From Streptomyces sp. NBC_01803 (GTDB taxonomy: Bacteria; Actinomycetota; Actinomycetes; Streptomycetales; Streptomycetaceae), in contig NZ_CP109073.1 of assembly GCF_035917415.1 (NCBI RefSeq), positions 4,634,501 through 4,698,500 of the forward strand: a stretch of DNA of 64,000 bases, written 5' to 3'. The notes under the pieces were generated by a model that was not told where the DNA came from, ran no database searches, and saw only the letters and a list, made by a program, of their open reading frames with translations. The number at the start of each line of letters is the position of its first letter. Within the stretch, counting starts at the first letter, position 1. The position numbers were made by a program, and so were the translations under genes. Of the stretch, positions 41,812 to 49,918 are shown one piece after another.

Positions 41812-42792
41812 ATGAGAACAGCTTCCGCACGCGGCCGACGGCGTCGCGCCACGCGCCGCTGGTTCGCCGGCGTCGGCACGGCACTGGCCCTGACGGTGAC
41901 CGCCCTCACCACTGTGCCCTTGGCCCAGGCCGAGGAGGCGGACACCCAGCGGTACGCCGTCGGCGGCCTCGGCGAGGGCGTGCGCAACTTCTTCCTCAGC
42001 CCCGGAGCCGTCGAGGGCGCCAACGACTGGGATTGCGAGCCCACCGAGGAACACCCCAACCCCGTCGTGCTGGTGCACGCCACCGGGGTGAGCCTCGGCT
42101 CCAACTGGGCGAGGATAGCGCCGACCCTGGCCAACGAGGGGCACTGCGTCTTCGCCTTCGACTACGGCATGGGTCTCTTCTCGCTCTTCGGCCGGGTCGG
42201 CGGCCTGACCGGCGTCACCGGGTCCGCCGGGACGATGGACGCCTTCGTCGACCGCGTGCTCGCCGCCACCGGGGCCGAGGAGGTCGACCTCGTCGGCCAC
42301 TCCCAGGGAGGCATGATGCCGCACTACTACATCAAGCGGCTCGGCGGCGCGGAGAAGGTCGACAGGTTCGTCGCCATCGCGCCGAGCAACCACGGCACGT
42401 CCCTCAACGGCCTGGTCACCCTCGGTGAGGCGTTCGGCCTGCTCGGCCTCTTCAACGGTCTCTTCGACGTCCTCGGCATGCAGGGCCTCAAGGACCAGGA
42501 GACGGGCTCGGACTTCCAGGAGGCGCTCTTCGCCGACGGGGACACCGTGCCGGGCGTGCGCTACACCGTGATCACGACGAGGAACGACAGTGTCGTCACG
42601 CCCTACACCAACTCCTTCCTCGACGGCGACAACGTCACCAACGTCCTGATCCAGGACCAGTGCCCCGACAGCCCGGTCGGGCACGTGGGCATGGCCTTCG
42701 ACGGTCCCACGACGGAGAACGTCGTCAACGCCCTCGGCGCGGCCGACCCCGACTTCCAGCCCGTGTGCGACGACTACGGGCTCTCCTTCTGA
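41812..42792 (+). CDS. Secreted lipase/esterase (class 2 lipase type)
   Basis: 326 aa from ATG 41812 with GGAGGA upstream. The signal peptide has a twin-arginine-like start (TRRWFAG) and ends VPLAQA, with cleavage expected after residue 40. The mature part is an alpha/beta hydrolase: NPVVLVHATG is the oxyanion strand, the nucleophile Ser lies in DLVGHSQGGMMPHYY, and the His is probably in SPVGHVGMAF. It resembles streptomycete extracellular lipases of the EstA/LipA class 2 type. A single gene with a perfect-stem terminator after it. Confidence 0.9.
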   Translation: MRTASARGRRRRATRRWFAGVGTALALTVTALTTVPLAQAEEADTQRYAVGGLGEGVRNFFLSPGAVEGANDWDCEPTEEHPNPVVLVHATGVSLGSNWARIAPTLANEGHCVFAFDYGMGLFSLFGRVGGLTGVTGSAGTMDAFVDRVLAATGAEEVDLVGHSQGGMMPHYYIKRLGGAEKVDRFVAIAPSNHGTSLNGLVTLGEAFGLLGLFNGLFDVLGMQGLKDQETGSDFQEALFADGDTVPGVRYTVITTRNDSVVTPYTNSFLDGDNVTNVLIQDQCPDSPVGHVGMAFDGPTTENVVNALGAADPDFQPVCDDYGLSF

Positions 42793-42799
42793 CGCCGCC

Positions 42800-42835
42800 G
42801 CCACGGGAGCCCGGCACGCGCCGGACTCCCGTGGC
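42800..42835. terminator. Bidirectional hairpin terminator
   Basis: GCCACGGGAGCCCGGC and GCCGGACTCCCGTGGC form a 16-bp stem with one mismatch and a 4-base loop. It lies 7 nt after the lipase stop and 14 nt before the minus-strand gene stop. Confidence 0.85.
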
Positions 42836-42849
42836 GGGCCGTGGCGGGG

Positions 42850-43584
42850 TCAGCGCCCGGGGTGCGCCTGGGCGCTGGGATGGGCGCTGGGATGGGTGCC
42901 GGGATGGGCGTGCCGGGGCGGGCTGACCAGGGTCATCTGGCGGACGATCTGCTGGAAGGCCGCGAGGGCGGAGATGGGCGGGATGCCCGCTACGGCGACG
43001 CCCGTCACGGTCATCGGCGCCTGGGCGACGCAGAGCACGACGGCGAACCCCGAGAAAAGCATCACCACCGTCCAGGAGTGCTTGGTGCGCCTGTGGTGCA
43101 GGGCGGCGCGCAGGATGGACAGGGAGGCGACCAGCCACGGGCCGTAGATGAGCAGCGGCCAGCAGGACGTCAGGGTGGGGGAGGGGCCGGAGGCCGCCGC
43201 GTCCCGCAGCGGGGCGTAGGAGACGAGTCCGCCCAGGACGCTGAGCATCGCGACCAGCGCGGTGGCGAGGGCCGCCAGCAGCAGATTGCTCCAGCGCAGA
43301 TACCTCAGCCGGGACCACTCGGCGCGGTGCTCGGCGCGGTGTTCCGCACGGCGCTCGGGCGCCGGATGCCGCCGGCGGCGGTGCCGGGGGACGGCGTTCT
43401 CCTGGGAGCCCCTGGGGGCCGGGATGTTCACGACCCTGGTCTCGGTGAGCGGAATCCGCAGGCGCGACACCCCGTCCCAGTCGTGGGCCAGCTCTCCGTC
43501 CAGGGCGTCCTGGGGATCGGGCCAGGTCAGGAGATGCGTCTCATCCGCCGCCGTCCAGGGGCATGCGCGGGGGTCATGTGTCAC
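42850..43584 (-). CDS. Membrane protein, DUF2637-like
   Basis: 244 aa. The first 90 residues are cytoplasmic and end in a basic stretch (PRHRRRRHPAPERRAEHRAE). Four membrane helices follow: LLLAALATALVAMLSVLGGL, WPLLIYGPWLVASLSILRAA, WTVVMLFSGFAVVLCVAQAP and TGVAVAGIPPISALAAFQQI. The tail is His/Pro/Ser rich (HPGTHPSAHPSAQAHPGR). The pattern resembles streptomycete DUF2637 proteins. It lies next to a BldC/MerR-like gene but on its own promoter. The function is unknown. Confidence 0.7.
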   Translation of the reverse strand: MTHDPRACPWTAADETHLLTWPDPQDALDGELAHDWDGVSRLRIPLTETRVVNIPAPRGSQENAVPRHRRRRHPAPERRAEHRAEHRAEWSRLRYLRWSNLLLAALATALVAMLSVLGGLVSYAPLRDAAASGPSPTLTSCWPLLIYGPWLVASLSILRAALHHRRTKHSWTVVMLFSGFAVVLCVAQAPMTVTGVAVAGIPPISALAAFQQIVRQMTLVSPPRHAHPGTHPSAHPSAQAHPGR

Positions 43585-43739
43585 GTGTGGGTGTCCCCTT
43601 TCCGCTCATGACGCGGCTCCTGCGCGGAGCGTGGCGAAGTCATACGTCGCCAACGACAGGTTTGGGGCGGGGATATGGCTTTTTGCGACCAATCCCCCTT
43701 TCGTGGGTTTCATGATCCCGGCGCCCGGGCAGCGGCGGC

Positions 43740-43767
43740 GGGGGCTCCGCCCGGTGGACGAGCCCCC
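43740..43767 (-). terminator. Hairpin after the second MerR-like gene
   Basis: GGGGGCT and AGCCCCC are separated by 14 bases, 33 nt after the stop of the regulator at 43801. Confidence 0.5.
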
Positions 43768-43800
43768 GCGCGGACCGGCCGCGCCGCTCCGGCCGTCGCC

Positions 43801-44142
43801 TCAGGACTGGGGGCCGGCGGCGGGGCGGCGCAGCTCCTCGTTGATGCGCTGGGCTTCCTGGAGCTGGTCCTCAAGGATGATGATCCGGCAGGCCGCCTCG
43901 ATGGGGGTGCCCTGGTCGACGAGCTCGCGGGCGCGGGCGGCGATGCGCAGCTGGTACCGGGAATAGCGCCGGTGCCCGCCTTCCGAGCGCGGCGGCGTGA
44001 TCAGCCGGGCCTCGCCGAGGGCGCGCAGGAAGGCGGGCGTGGTGCCGAGCATCTCGGCGGCGCGGCCCATGGTGTAGGCGGGGTAATCGTCGTCGTCGAG
44101 ACGGTGCGGAGCGCTGGAGCCGCCGCTGTCTTTCGCTGTCAT
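43801..44142 (-). CDS. MerR/BldC-like helix-turn-helix regulator (copy 2)
   Basis: 113-aa paralogue of the regulator at 36596, differing mostly at the ends. The MerR-type helix-turn-helix (YTMGRAAEMLGTTPAFLRAL, PRSEGGHRRYSRYQLRIAA) and the short C-terminal coiled segment (IIILEDQLQEAQRINEELR) are conserved. Its promoter (44267-44295) lies about 125 nt upstream and shares both core elements and flanks with that of copy 1. The gene is close to a cold-shock cluster but read separately from it. The target genes are unknown. Confidence 0.92.
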   Translation of the reverse strand: MTAKDSGGSSAPHRLDDDDYPAYTMGRAAEMLGTTPAFLRALGEARLITPPRSEGGHRRYSRYQLRIAARARELVDQGTPIEAACRIIILEDQLQEAQRINEELRRPAAGPQS

Positions 44143-44266
44143 TCCACCTCGCTGCGGAGCGCGTCGCCCAGGGGAGACGGCGCCGTCGGCCGGCCCGTCA
44201 CCGGGGCCGGCCGCATGGGGGCGGCACCTCTCCGCCGCGCCCGCGCACTGTCCTGGCCACGAGGGA

Positions 44267-44295
44267 AATCTATTCCAGCGAGTGATCGATGTCTA
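44267..44295 (-). promoter_or_regulatory. Promoter of the second MerR-like gene
   Basis: On the minus strand: TAGACA (44290-44295), 17-nt spacer, TAGATT (44267-44272), followed by CTCGTGGCCA. The -35 and -10 spacing is ideal, and the element and its flanks recur upstream of copy 1. Confidence 0.7.
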
Positions 44296-44316
44296 CTTCG
44301 GCCATGGCAGATTTAT

Positions 44317-44340
44317 CCGGAGCCCTCGGGCGGGCTCCGG
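44317..44340 (-). terminator. Hairpin after the SCO5918-like gene
   Basis: CCGGAGCCC, six-base loop, GGGCTCCGG: a perfect 9-bp stem 13 nt after the stop at 44353. It directly abuts the upstream flank of the MerR-like promoter. Confidence 0.75.
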
Positions 44341-44352
44341 CGGGGTGCCGTC

Positions 44353-44613
44353 TCAGAGATCCTGCGGGTGAGTGGGCGCGGGGGTGGGACGGCAGGTGAA
44401 CCCCAGGCGGTTCAGGGCCCTGATGACCTCGCCGGTGCTGAAGTCGCGCCGGTCCTGTCCCGTGATGATCTGGCCGACCTGCTTCACCGGGTACGCCTTG
44501 CGACCGATGATCACGGAAGCGTCAGTGATGGCTTCGGGCTTGACGCCCTTCATCGATTGCTCGACCTCGCTCTTGACGAGGTCGAAGGGGAAGCGGGCGA
44601 TGATGCAACGCAT
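44353..44613 (-). CDS. SCO5918-family small protein
   Basis: 86 aa from ATG 44613. The sequence (MRCIIARFPFDLVKSEVEQS, then MKGVKPEAITDASVIIGRKA and VKQVGQIITGQDRRDFSTGE) matches my memory of the SCO5918 family, encoded next to a DEAD-box helicase in streptomycetes. It is basic and soluble, possibly an RNA-binding partner of the helicase, but this is inferred from conserved position only. It lies downstream of the helicase with a hairpin between, so read-through or attenuation would set its level. Confidence 0.85.
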   Translation of the reverse strand: MRCIIARFPFDLVKSEVEQSMKGVKPEAITDASVIIGRKAYPVKQVGQIITGQDRRDFSTGEVIRALNRLGFTCRPTPAPTHPQDL

Positions 44614-44677
44614 AGTGCCTCAACAGGGTTGGCGGGACCGGGGCGGCCCGGGCTGGTGAGTGGGGATGTGGTGCGGA

Positions 44678-44705
44678 GGCCGGATCGCGCCTGTGCGATC
44701 CGGCC
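44678..44705 (-). terminator. Hairpin between the helicase and the SCO5918-like gene
   Basis: GGCCGGATCGC, six-base loop, GCGATCCGGCC: a perfect 11-bp stem starting 8 nt after the helicase stop. Confidence 0.8.
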
Positions 44706-44713
44706 GTGGAGCG

Positions 44714-46213
44714 TCAGGAAGCCGATCCGGGGGAGGACGACCGCTGGGAGGTGCCCCGTCCGGTGCGGGACGGAGCCGAGGTGGTCCGGCCGCGCGGCGG
44801 CCGGTGGGAAGAGGAGGAGCCGCGCTTGGCGTGCCCGGCGGGAGGTGCGCCGATGATGACGGGTATTCCCGACGGGGTCCGGGCACCGGTGATGCGGCTC
44901 AGCTCGGACTCGCCGGGGCGCACCTGGGCGGTTCGCGGGGTGATCCCGGCGACGGCCATCAGGCGGTTCACCTCCCGTCGCTGGTCGGGCAGCACCAGCG
45001 TGACGACGCTACCCGCTTCGCCCGCACGGGCGGTGCGGCCACCCCGGTGCAGATAGTCCTTGTGGTCGTTCGGCGGATCGACGTTGACGACGAGGTCGAG
45101 GTCGTCCACGTGGATGCCCCGGGCCGCGACGTTGGTGGCCACCAGAACGGTGACATGGCCGGTCTTGAACCAGGCGAGGGTGCGGGTCCGCTGGGACTGC
45201 GATTTGCCGCCGTGCAGCGCGGCGGCGCGCACACCGCTCTGCAGGAGATGCCTGGTCAGCCGGTCGACGGCGTGCTTGGTCGACAGGAACATGATCACCC
45301 GGCCGTCACGGGAGGCGATCTCCGTGACGGTGGCGCTCTTGTCGGGCGCCTGCACATGCAGCACGTGGTGCTCCATCAGGGTGACCGCGCCGGCGGACGG
45401 GTCGACCGAATGCACCACCGGGTCATTGAGGTACCGGCGGACCAGGCGGTCGACGTTGCGGTCGAGCGTCGCCGAGAACAGCATCCGCTGACCGTCGGGA
45501 CGGACCTGGTCGAGCAGGGCGGTCACCTGGGGCATGAAGCCCATGTCGGCCATCTGGTCGGCCTCGTCGAGCACGGTGATGGCGACCTGGTCGAGGCGGC
45601 AGTCACCCCGCGCGGTGAGGTCGCGCAGCCGCCCGGGAGTGGCGATGACGACCTCCGCGCCGTCGCGCAGCGCGCTGCTCTGGCGCCGGATCGGCATGCC
45701 GCCCACCACGGCGGTCAGCCGCAGCCGCAGCGCCCTGGCGTAGGGGGTCAGCGCGTCGGTGACCTGCTGGGCCAGCTCCCGGGTGGGGACCAGGACCAGC
45801 GCCAGCGGCTGACGGGACTCGGCGCGCCGGCCCGCCGTACGGGCCAGCAGGGCGAGGCCGAAGGCGAGCGTCTTGCCCGAGCCGGTGCGGCCCCGGCCCA
45901 TGACGTCCCGGCCGGCCAGCGAGTTCGGCAGGGTGGCGGCCTGGATCGGGAAGGGAGCGGACAGGCCCTCGGCGGTGAGCGCCGCCAGCAGGGGCGCGGG
46001 CATCTCCAGATCGGCGAACGTGCCGACGGCGGGGAGCGCCGGGGAGATGGTGACGGGGAGCGCGAATTCTCCCTGGAGGGTCGTGGCGCGGCGCTGGTGG
46101 CCACCGCCACCGCCACCGTTGCGGCCGGGGGCGCCCTGCGGGCGGTGCGCGCCCCGGCCCGATCCCGAGCCGGTGCGCGGGGAGCGATTGTTCGTGCGAA
46201 CTGTGCGGTTCAT
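44714..46213 (-). CDS. DEAD-box ATP-dependent RNA helicase
   Basis: 499 aa from ATG 46213. A basic Gly-rich N-terminus (RGAHRPQGAPGRNGGGGGGH) precedes the two RecA-like domains. Motifs are complete: Q motif FPIQAATLP, Walker A GRTGSGKT, PTRELAQQ, DEAD in VLDEADQM, SAT in LFSATLD, and motif VI HRGGRTARAG. The C-terminal tail is Ser/Arg rich. This is the cold-associated helicase typically linked to a cold-shock protein and an SCO5918-like gene. It should unwind structured RNA at low temperature. The 312-nt gap to the upstream csp gene likely carries its own promoter. Confidence 0.95.
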   Translation of the reverse strand: MNRTVRTNNRSPRTGSGSGRGAHRPQGAPGRNGGGGGGHQRRATTLQGEFALPVTISPALPAVGTFADLEMPAPLLAALTAEGLSAPFPIQAATLPNSLAGRDVMGRGRTGSGKTLAFGLALLARTAGRRAESRQPLALVLVPTRELAQQVTDALTPYARALRLRLTAVVGGMPIRRQSSALRDGAEVVIATPGRLRDLTARGDCRLDQVAITVLDEADQMADMGFMPQVTALLDQVRPDGQRMLFSATLDRNVDRLVRRYLNDPVVHSVDPSAGAVTLMEHHVLHVQAPDKSATVTEIASRDGRVIMFLSTKHAVDRLTRHLLQSGVRAAALHGGKSQSQRTRTLAWFKTGHVTVLVATNVAARGIHVDDLDLVVNVDPPNDHKDYLHRGGRTARAGEAGSVVTLVLPDQRREVNRLMAVAGITPRTAQVRPGESELSRITGARTPSGIPVIIGAPPAGHAKRGSSSSHRPPRGRTTSAPSRTGRGTSQRSSSPGSAS

Positions 46214-46479
46214 GGCGAACCTTTCTCGATACGGCGCGTGTCGAGAAATCTCCGCAGGCTGAGAGCCGCATGAAGAATCGCAAGAAACGGGCCGGGGAAA
46301 AGACGAAGCGACGCAGGGAAGAAAGGTTCTTCTCAGTGCGTCGCCAAGGGGGCATGCGCCGAAATGGGCAATGAAGCCAGGACGGGCGATGGAAAGGGCC
46401 CCCGGGAAATTCGGAATGGCTTGGTCGTGTCCCTGCTCTGAGGCGGTCCGGCGGTGGGAAGAGCGGTGAGAACGCAGCG

Positions 46480-46513
46480 AGCTGGGGCCGCACACAAGGT
46501 GCGAGCCCCAGCT
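46480..46513 (-). terminator. Terminator of the cold-shock gene
   Basis: AGCTGGGGCCGCAC and GTGCGAGCCCCAGCT pair around an ACAAG loop, with one bulge. It begins 12 nt after the csp stop. Confidence 0.8.
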
Positions 46514-46525
46514 ACCTGGTCCGCG

Positions 46526-46729
46526 TCAGGCGGGGACGATGTTCTCCGCCTGCGGGCCCTTCTGGCCCTGCGTGACGTCGAAGCTCACCTTCTGGCCTTC
46601 CTGGAGCTCACGGAAGCCCTGGGTGGCGATGTTCGAGTAGTGGGCGAACACGTCAGCGCCGCCACCATCCTGCTCGATGAAGCCGAAGCCCTTTTCCGCG
46701 TTGAACCACTTCACGGTGCCAGTAGCCAT
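46526..46729 (-). CDS. csp: Cold-shock protein (CspA family)
   Basis: 67-aa single cold-shock domain from ATG 46729, preceded by GGAGATATGAC. RNP1 (KGFGFIEQ) and RNP2 (DVFAHYSNI) are present, so it should bind single-stranded RNA/DNA as an RNA chaperone. The end [11 protein letters not shown] is typical. The mRNA has a leader of at least 130 nt with a stable hairpin at 46831-46855, which may govern cold-dependent translation. The helicase gene lies downstream on the same strand behind a terminator. Confidence 0.97.
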   Translation of the reverse strand: MATGTVKWFNAEKGFGFIEQDGGGADVFAHYSNIATQGFRELQEGQKVSFDVTQGQKGPQAENIVPA

Positions 46730-46830
46730 GTCATATCTCCTTCGGGGCAGTGCCCAGGACTCACACTGTGTGAATCCTGCGTCGCCGCGATGATTGCCCC
46801 ACCCGGAAAGCACCGGAACACAAAAGTGAT

Positions 46831-46855
46831 CTCGCCGGTACTGGTAACCGGCGAG
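46831..46855 (-). promoter_or_regulatory. Hairpin in the csp leader
   Basis: CTCGCCGGT, seven-base loop, ACCGGCGAG: a perfect 9-bp stem about 100 nt upstream of the csp start. It could be a leader structure of the csp mRNA or a terminator for incoming transcription. Confidence 0.5.
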
Positions 46856-47091
46856 CTCACTTGAAGCCTTGGGAACCACAACTGCAACTGAGATTCACAG
46901 TAGCACGGGTCGGTGGCCTCGTGCACGGGCGGCATCCCGGTCGGGGCCGGCGAGATCTGAGACCCCCGTCACTGCGGTGTGATTTCTCCATTCGCGGCTT
47001 CAGATATTCGCTGGTGTCGCCTTCACACCTCGGACGTGAGGTGCGGAAATTCCGGCGTGGCGCGGAATTCGCCACCCCGGCGGCGGAGCCG

Positions 47092-47445
47092 TCAGCCGAC
47101 CGTGCCGCCGCCGGCCGCGATCAGGCCCAGCAGCTCGTCGGCCGCGCGCTCGACGTCCTCGGGGCGGCCGGGGCGCACCAGGTGGCCGGCCTTGTCGCCC
47201 CACTTCGGCGAGAGGGTGTACCGGGTGCCGTTGACCTTCACCGCGAGGGTCTTGCCGCCGGTGAAGCGGACCCTGGCCGCTCGCACGCGGCTCATCGGGG
47301 CGCTTTCGATCACGCGGCCCCGGGAGCCGAGGAGCTCCAGGACACCGTCCTCGACGACCACGTAGCCGTGCTGGGCGAGCGGCCGTATCCCCTTGCCGAT
47401 CTGCACCTGGTCGAAGATGTGCTCGGGTTCTTCGTCGACGGTCAT
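47092..47445 (-). CDS. Conserved hypothetical protein
   Basis: 117 aa from the ATG at 47445 (MTVDEEPEHIFDQVQIGKGI) with GGAGG upstream; a frame start 38 codons earlier lacks a ribosome site. The protein is beta rich (YVVVEDGVLELLGSRGRVIE, VRFTGGKTLAVKVNGTRYTL) with a C-terminal helix (RPEDVERAADELLGLIAAGG). There is no signal peptide or membrane segment. It looks like a small PH-like or SHOCT-free beta domain. The family is not recognised. Confidence 0.75.
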   Translation of the reverse strand: MTVDEEPEHIFDQVQIGKGIRPLAQHGYVVVEDGVLELLGSRGRVIESAPMSRVRAARVRFTGGKTLAVKVNGTRYTLSPKWGDKAGHLVRPGRPEDVERAADELLGLIAAGGGTVG

Positions 47446-47568
47446 GCCGTCCTCCGTATCTTCCGCGATGCGGAATAGTCCGAGTACCCGTGAACGGCCC
47501 GTGAAACCCGAACTCACCGAATGAAGAGGGGCATCTGACGGCATGCCAGGCAGCGCCACCGCCGTCGG

Positions 47569-48519
47569 CTACCCGGGCCGGCGGCCGGACGTCAGCGGGG
47601 TCGGCTCGGGGGGCGGTCCGGCGTGCTCCGGGGTGGCCCGGGCCTCCGCCGCCCGCTCGCTCTCCTCGTCCCGGCAGGTCCCGGCCAGCTTCGTCAGCTC
47701 GGCGTTGAACTGGGCTCCGGTCAGCAGCGTCAGGTTGGACACCCACAGCCACACCAGGAAGACGACGATCCCCGCCAGCGATCCGTACAGCCGGTTGTAG
47801 GTGCTGACGTGCGAGGCGTACAGGGCGAATCCCACCGACGCCGCCAGCCACAGCAGCACCGCCAGCGCGCCGCCCAGGATGCCCCGGTATGGGGGGCGGG
47901 CGCCGGACGGGCCCGTTCTGAACAGCATCAGCACCAGGCCGGTGACCAGCACCAGCAGCAGCGGCCACTTCAGCACGTTCCACGCGGTCGTGCCCGCCTC
48001 GCCCGTGCCGAGCATGCGGCCTATGACGCGGACCGCGCCCGCCGTCAGGACGAGCACCGTCGCGCTGGCGACCAGCAGCGCCAGCAGGCCCAGCGCGGTG
48101 AGCAGCGTGCGCGGCATCGCCCGCCAGGGCGTCCTGCGGTCCACGACCCCGTGCATGCCGTGCAGCACCCGCCGGAAGACGCTCAGGTAGTTGTACGCGG
48201 ACAGCAGCGCGCTGACCGTGCCGATGACCGCCAGCAGCCAGGCCGCCGAGCGCTGGTCGGCCAAGTCCACCAGCGCGGTGCGCACTTCGAATCGGGAGTC
48301 GGCCGGCACCAGCGCGGTGAGCTGGCCGATCAGCTCGGGAGCGGCCGACGGATGGGCCAGGCTCGCCAGCGACAGCGCGACCAGCACGGTCGGGAACACG
48401 GCGAGCACGGAGTAGTACGTCAGGGCCGCCGCCCAGTGGTCGATGTCGTCCCGCCACAGCGACACCGGGGTCCGGCGCAGTGCCACCCCCCAGTGTCGAG
48501 GAGGCAGTCGCTCACTCAT
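47569..48519 (-). CDS. YihY/BrkB-family membrane protein
   Basis: 316-aa inner-membrane protein with six hydrophobic helices. The family start is seen as DIDHWAAALTYYSVLAVFPT, and the conserved later segment as YNRLYGSLAGIVVFLVWLWV followed by SNLTLLTGAQFNAEL. The C-terminus is cytoplasmic and Pro rich. YihY/BrkB proteins were once thought to be RNase BN; the transport function is unproven. It is followed closely (upstream on the genome) by a 38-codon membrane peptide gene and the Asp23 gene on the same strand, suggesting an envelope-related operon. Confidence 0.9.
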   Translation of the reverse strand: MSERLPPRHWGVALRRTPVSLWRDDIDHWAAALTYYSVLAVFPTVLVALSLASLAHPSAAPELIGQLTALVPADSRFEVRTALVDLADQRSAAWLLAVIGTVSALLSAYNYLSVFRRVLHGMHGVVDRRTPWRAMPRTLLTALGLLALLVASATVLVLTAGAVRVIGRMLGTGEAGTTAWNVLKWPLLLVLVTGLVLMLFRTGPSGARPPYRGILGGALAVLLWLAASVGFALYASHVSTYNRLYGSLAGIVVFLVWLWVSNLTLLTGAQFNAELTKLAGTCRDEESERAAEARATPEHAGPPPEPTPLTSGRRPG

Positions 48520-48526
48520 CGCCGGT

Positions 48527-48643
48527 TCACCCGATCCCGGCCACCACGAAGAGATGCACGGTCCAGACCGCGAGCACCGCGACTATCACCCCCACCGCCG
48601 GGGAAGTCCGCTGCGTCCAGTGCCGCTTGCCGTGTTCGCGCAT
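48527..48643 (-). CDS. 38-aa single-helix membrane peptide
   Basis: A very short gene with a strong AGGAGG site. It reads MREHGKRHWTQRTSPAVGV, then IVAVLAVWTVHLFVVAGIG, i.e. a basic head and one membrane helix. It lies 7 nt before the YihY gene and 38 nt after the Asp23 gene on the same strand. It may be a small partner of the YihY or Asp23 protein. Confidence 0.6.
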   Translation of the reverse strand: MREHGKRHWTQRTSPAVGVIVAVLAVWTVHLFVVAGIG

Positions 48644-48681
48644 GATCTCCTCCTTTCCTCGCCTACAGGTCCCGGACGCCG

Positions 48682-49221
48682 TCACTGCACGCGGGGTTCG
48701 CCCTCCGCCAGGTCCTCGTCGGGCAGCCGGACATCGACGATCGAGATGTTGACCTCCACGACCTCCAGGCCGGTCATCCGCTCCACGGCGGCGATCACGT
48801 TCTCCCGGACGTCCCTGGCGACGTCCATGATCGGCACGCCGTACTCGACCATCACATCCAGGTCGACGGCCGTCTGCCGCTGGCCGACCTCGACCTTCAC
48901 GCCCCGGCTCACACTCGGTCGGCCGCCCGGCACCCGGTCGCGGACCGCGCCGAGCGTACGGGACAGTGTGCCGCCGAGCGCGTACACCCCCGGCACCTCG
49001 CGTGCCGCCAGACCGGCGATCTTCTCCACCACGCCGCCCGCGATCGACGTCCGGCCGCGCGTCGCGGCGGGCTCCTGCGCTCCGGCCGTGCCCTCGCTCA
49101 CGGTGGTGCCGCCACCGCTCGGGACGCTCGGCGCCGGCACGGCGGCGGGCGCGGGAACGGGAACGGCGATGGCCGTCTCGGTGACCTCGTCCGTGCTGTG
49201 GGAGGCTGTCCGCGTAGCCAT
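48682..49221 (-). CDS. Asp23/Gls24-family envelope stress protein
   Basis: 179 aa from ATG 49221. The first 55 residues are Ala/Pro/Thr rich and disordered. The Asp23 domain follows: IAGGVVEKIAGLAAREVPGV, GVKVEVGQRQTAVDLDVMVE and GLEVVEVNISIVDVRLPDED. The family lies under the membrane and is linked to cell-wall stress. It is divergent from an ECF sigma factor whose own operon encodes two more Asp23-like proteins, so the sigma factor may control both directions. Downstream on the same strand are the 38-aa membrane peptide and YihY. Confidence 0.9.
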   Translation of the reverse strand: MATRTASHSTDEVTETAIAVPVPAPAAVPAPSVPSGGGTTVSEGTAGAQEPAATRGRTSIAGGVVEKIAGLAAREVPGVYALGGTLSRTLGAVRDRVPGGRPSVSRGVKVEVGQRQTAVDLDVMVEYGVPIMDVARDVRENVIAAVERMTGLEVVEVNISIVDVRLPDEDLAEGEPRVQ

Positions 49222-49357
49222 GGCATGTTCCTTTCGGTCGCGTTCGGGCCGTGGCCCGACGTTTTGACTCTGACACCCTGTTGGACACCGCGCGGCGCGA
49301 TTCGTCACGCTCGTTTACCCAACTTTTTCCATGGATCGACGAAGAAGGAGCCGGTGC

Positions 49358-49918
49358 GTGGCCGACGAGGCGGCGTCCGAGGCGTCCGACGCCCTGCTCG
49401 CGGTCCGGGCCGGGGAGGGGGACGAGGGCGCCTTCGAGGTCCTGGTCCGCCGGCACGGTCCCGGACTGCTGCGGCTGGCCGCCCACTTGCTCGGCGACCG
49501 GGCCGACGTGGAGGACGCCGTGCAAGAGGCGTTCGTGAGCGCTTGGCGGCGGCTGCCGGAGTTCCGGGGCGAGGCGGCGTTCGGCAGCTGGATGTTCCGC
49601 ATCGTGACCAACCGCTGCCTCAACCAGCTCCGCTCCCGGCCCGGCGCGGCGCCCCTGGACACGGTGTCCGAACCCGCCGCGCCCGAGCATCTGACGTCGC
49701 CCGCGCGTACGGTCGAATCGACGGCCGCGGTCCGCGCGCTGCGCACGGCGCTGGCGGGGCTGTCCCCGGAGCAACGCGCCTGCTGGGTGCTGCGGGAGTT
49801 CCACGGGCTGTCGTACGAGGACATCGCGCGGGCGGTCGGGATCAGTCGGCAGGCCGTCCGTGGCCGGATCTTCCGGGCCAGACGCTACCTGACGGAGGCG
49901 ATGGAAGCATGGCGCTGA
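49358..49918 (+). CDS. ECF RNA polymerase sigma factor of the Asp23 group
   Basis: 186 aa from GTG 49358 with AAGGAG seven bases upstream; an ATG nine codons earlier (49331) has no ribosome site. Region 2 (FEVLVRRHGPGLLRLAAHLL, VEDAVQEAFVSAWRRLPEFR) and region 4 (LSPEQRACWVLREFHGLSYE, IARAVGISRQAVRGRIFRAR) are complete. It is followed with overlap by a zinc-finger anti-sigma/Asp23 fusion and another Asp23-like gene, and is divergent from a full Asp23 gene. A sigma factor for membrane or wall stress is the natural reading. Confidence 0.93.
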   Translation: MADEAASEASDALLAVRAGEGDEGAFEVLVRRHGPGLLRLAAHLLGDRADVEDAVQEAFVSAWRRLPEFRGEAAFGSWMFRIVTNRCLNQLRSRPGAAPLDTVSEPAAPEHLTSPARTVESTAAVRALRTALAGLSPEQRACWVLREFHGLSYEDIARAVGISRQAVRGRIFRARRYLTEAMEAWR

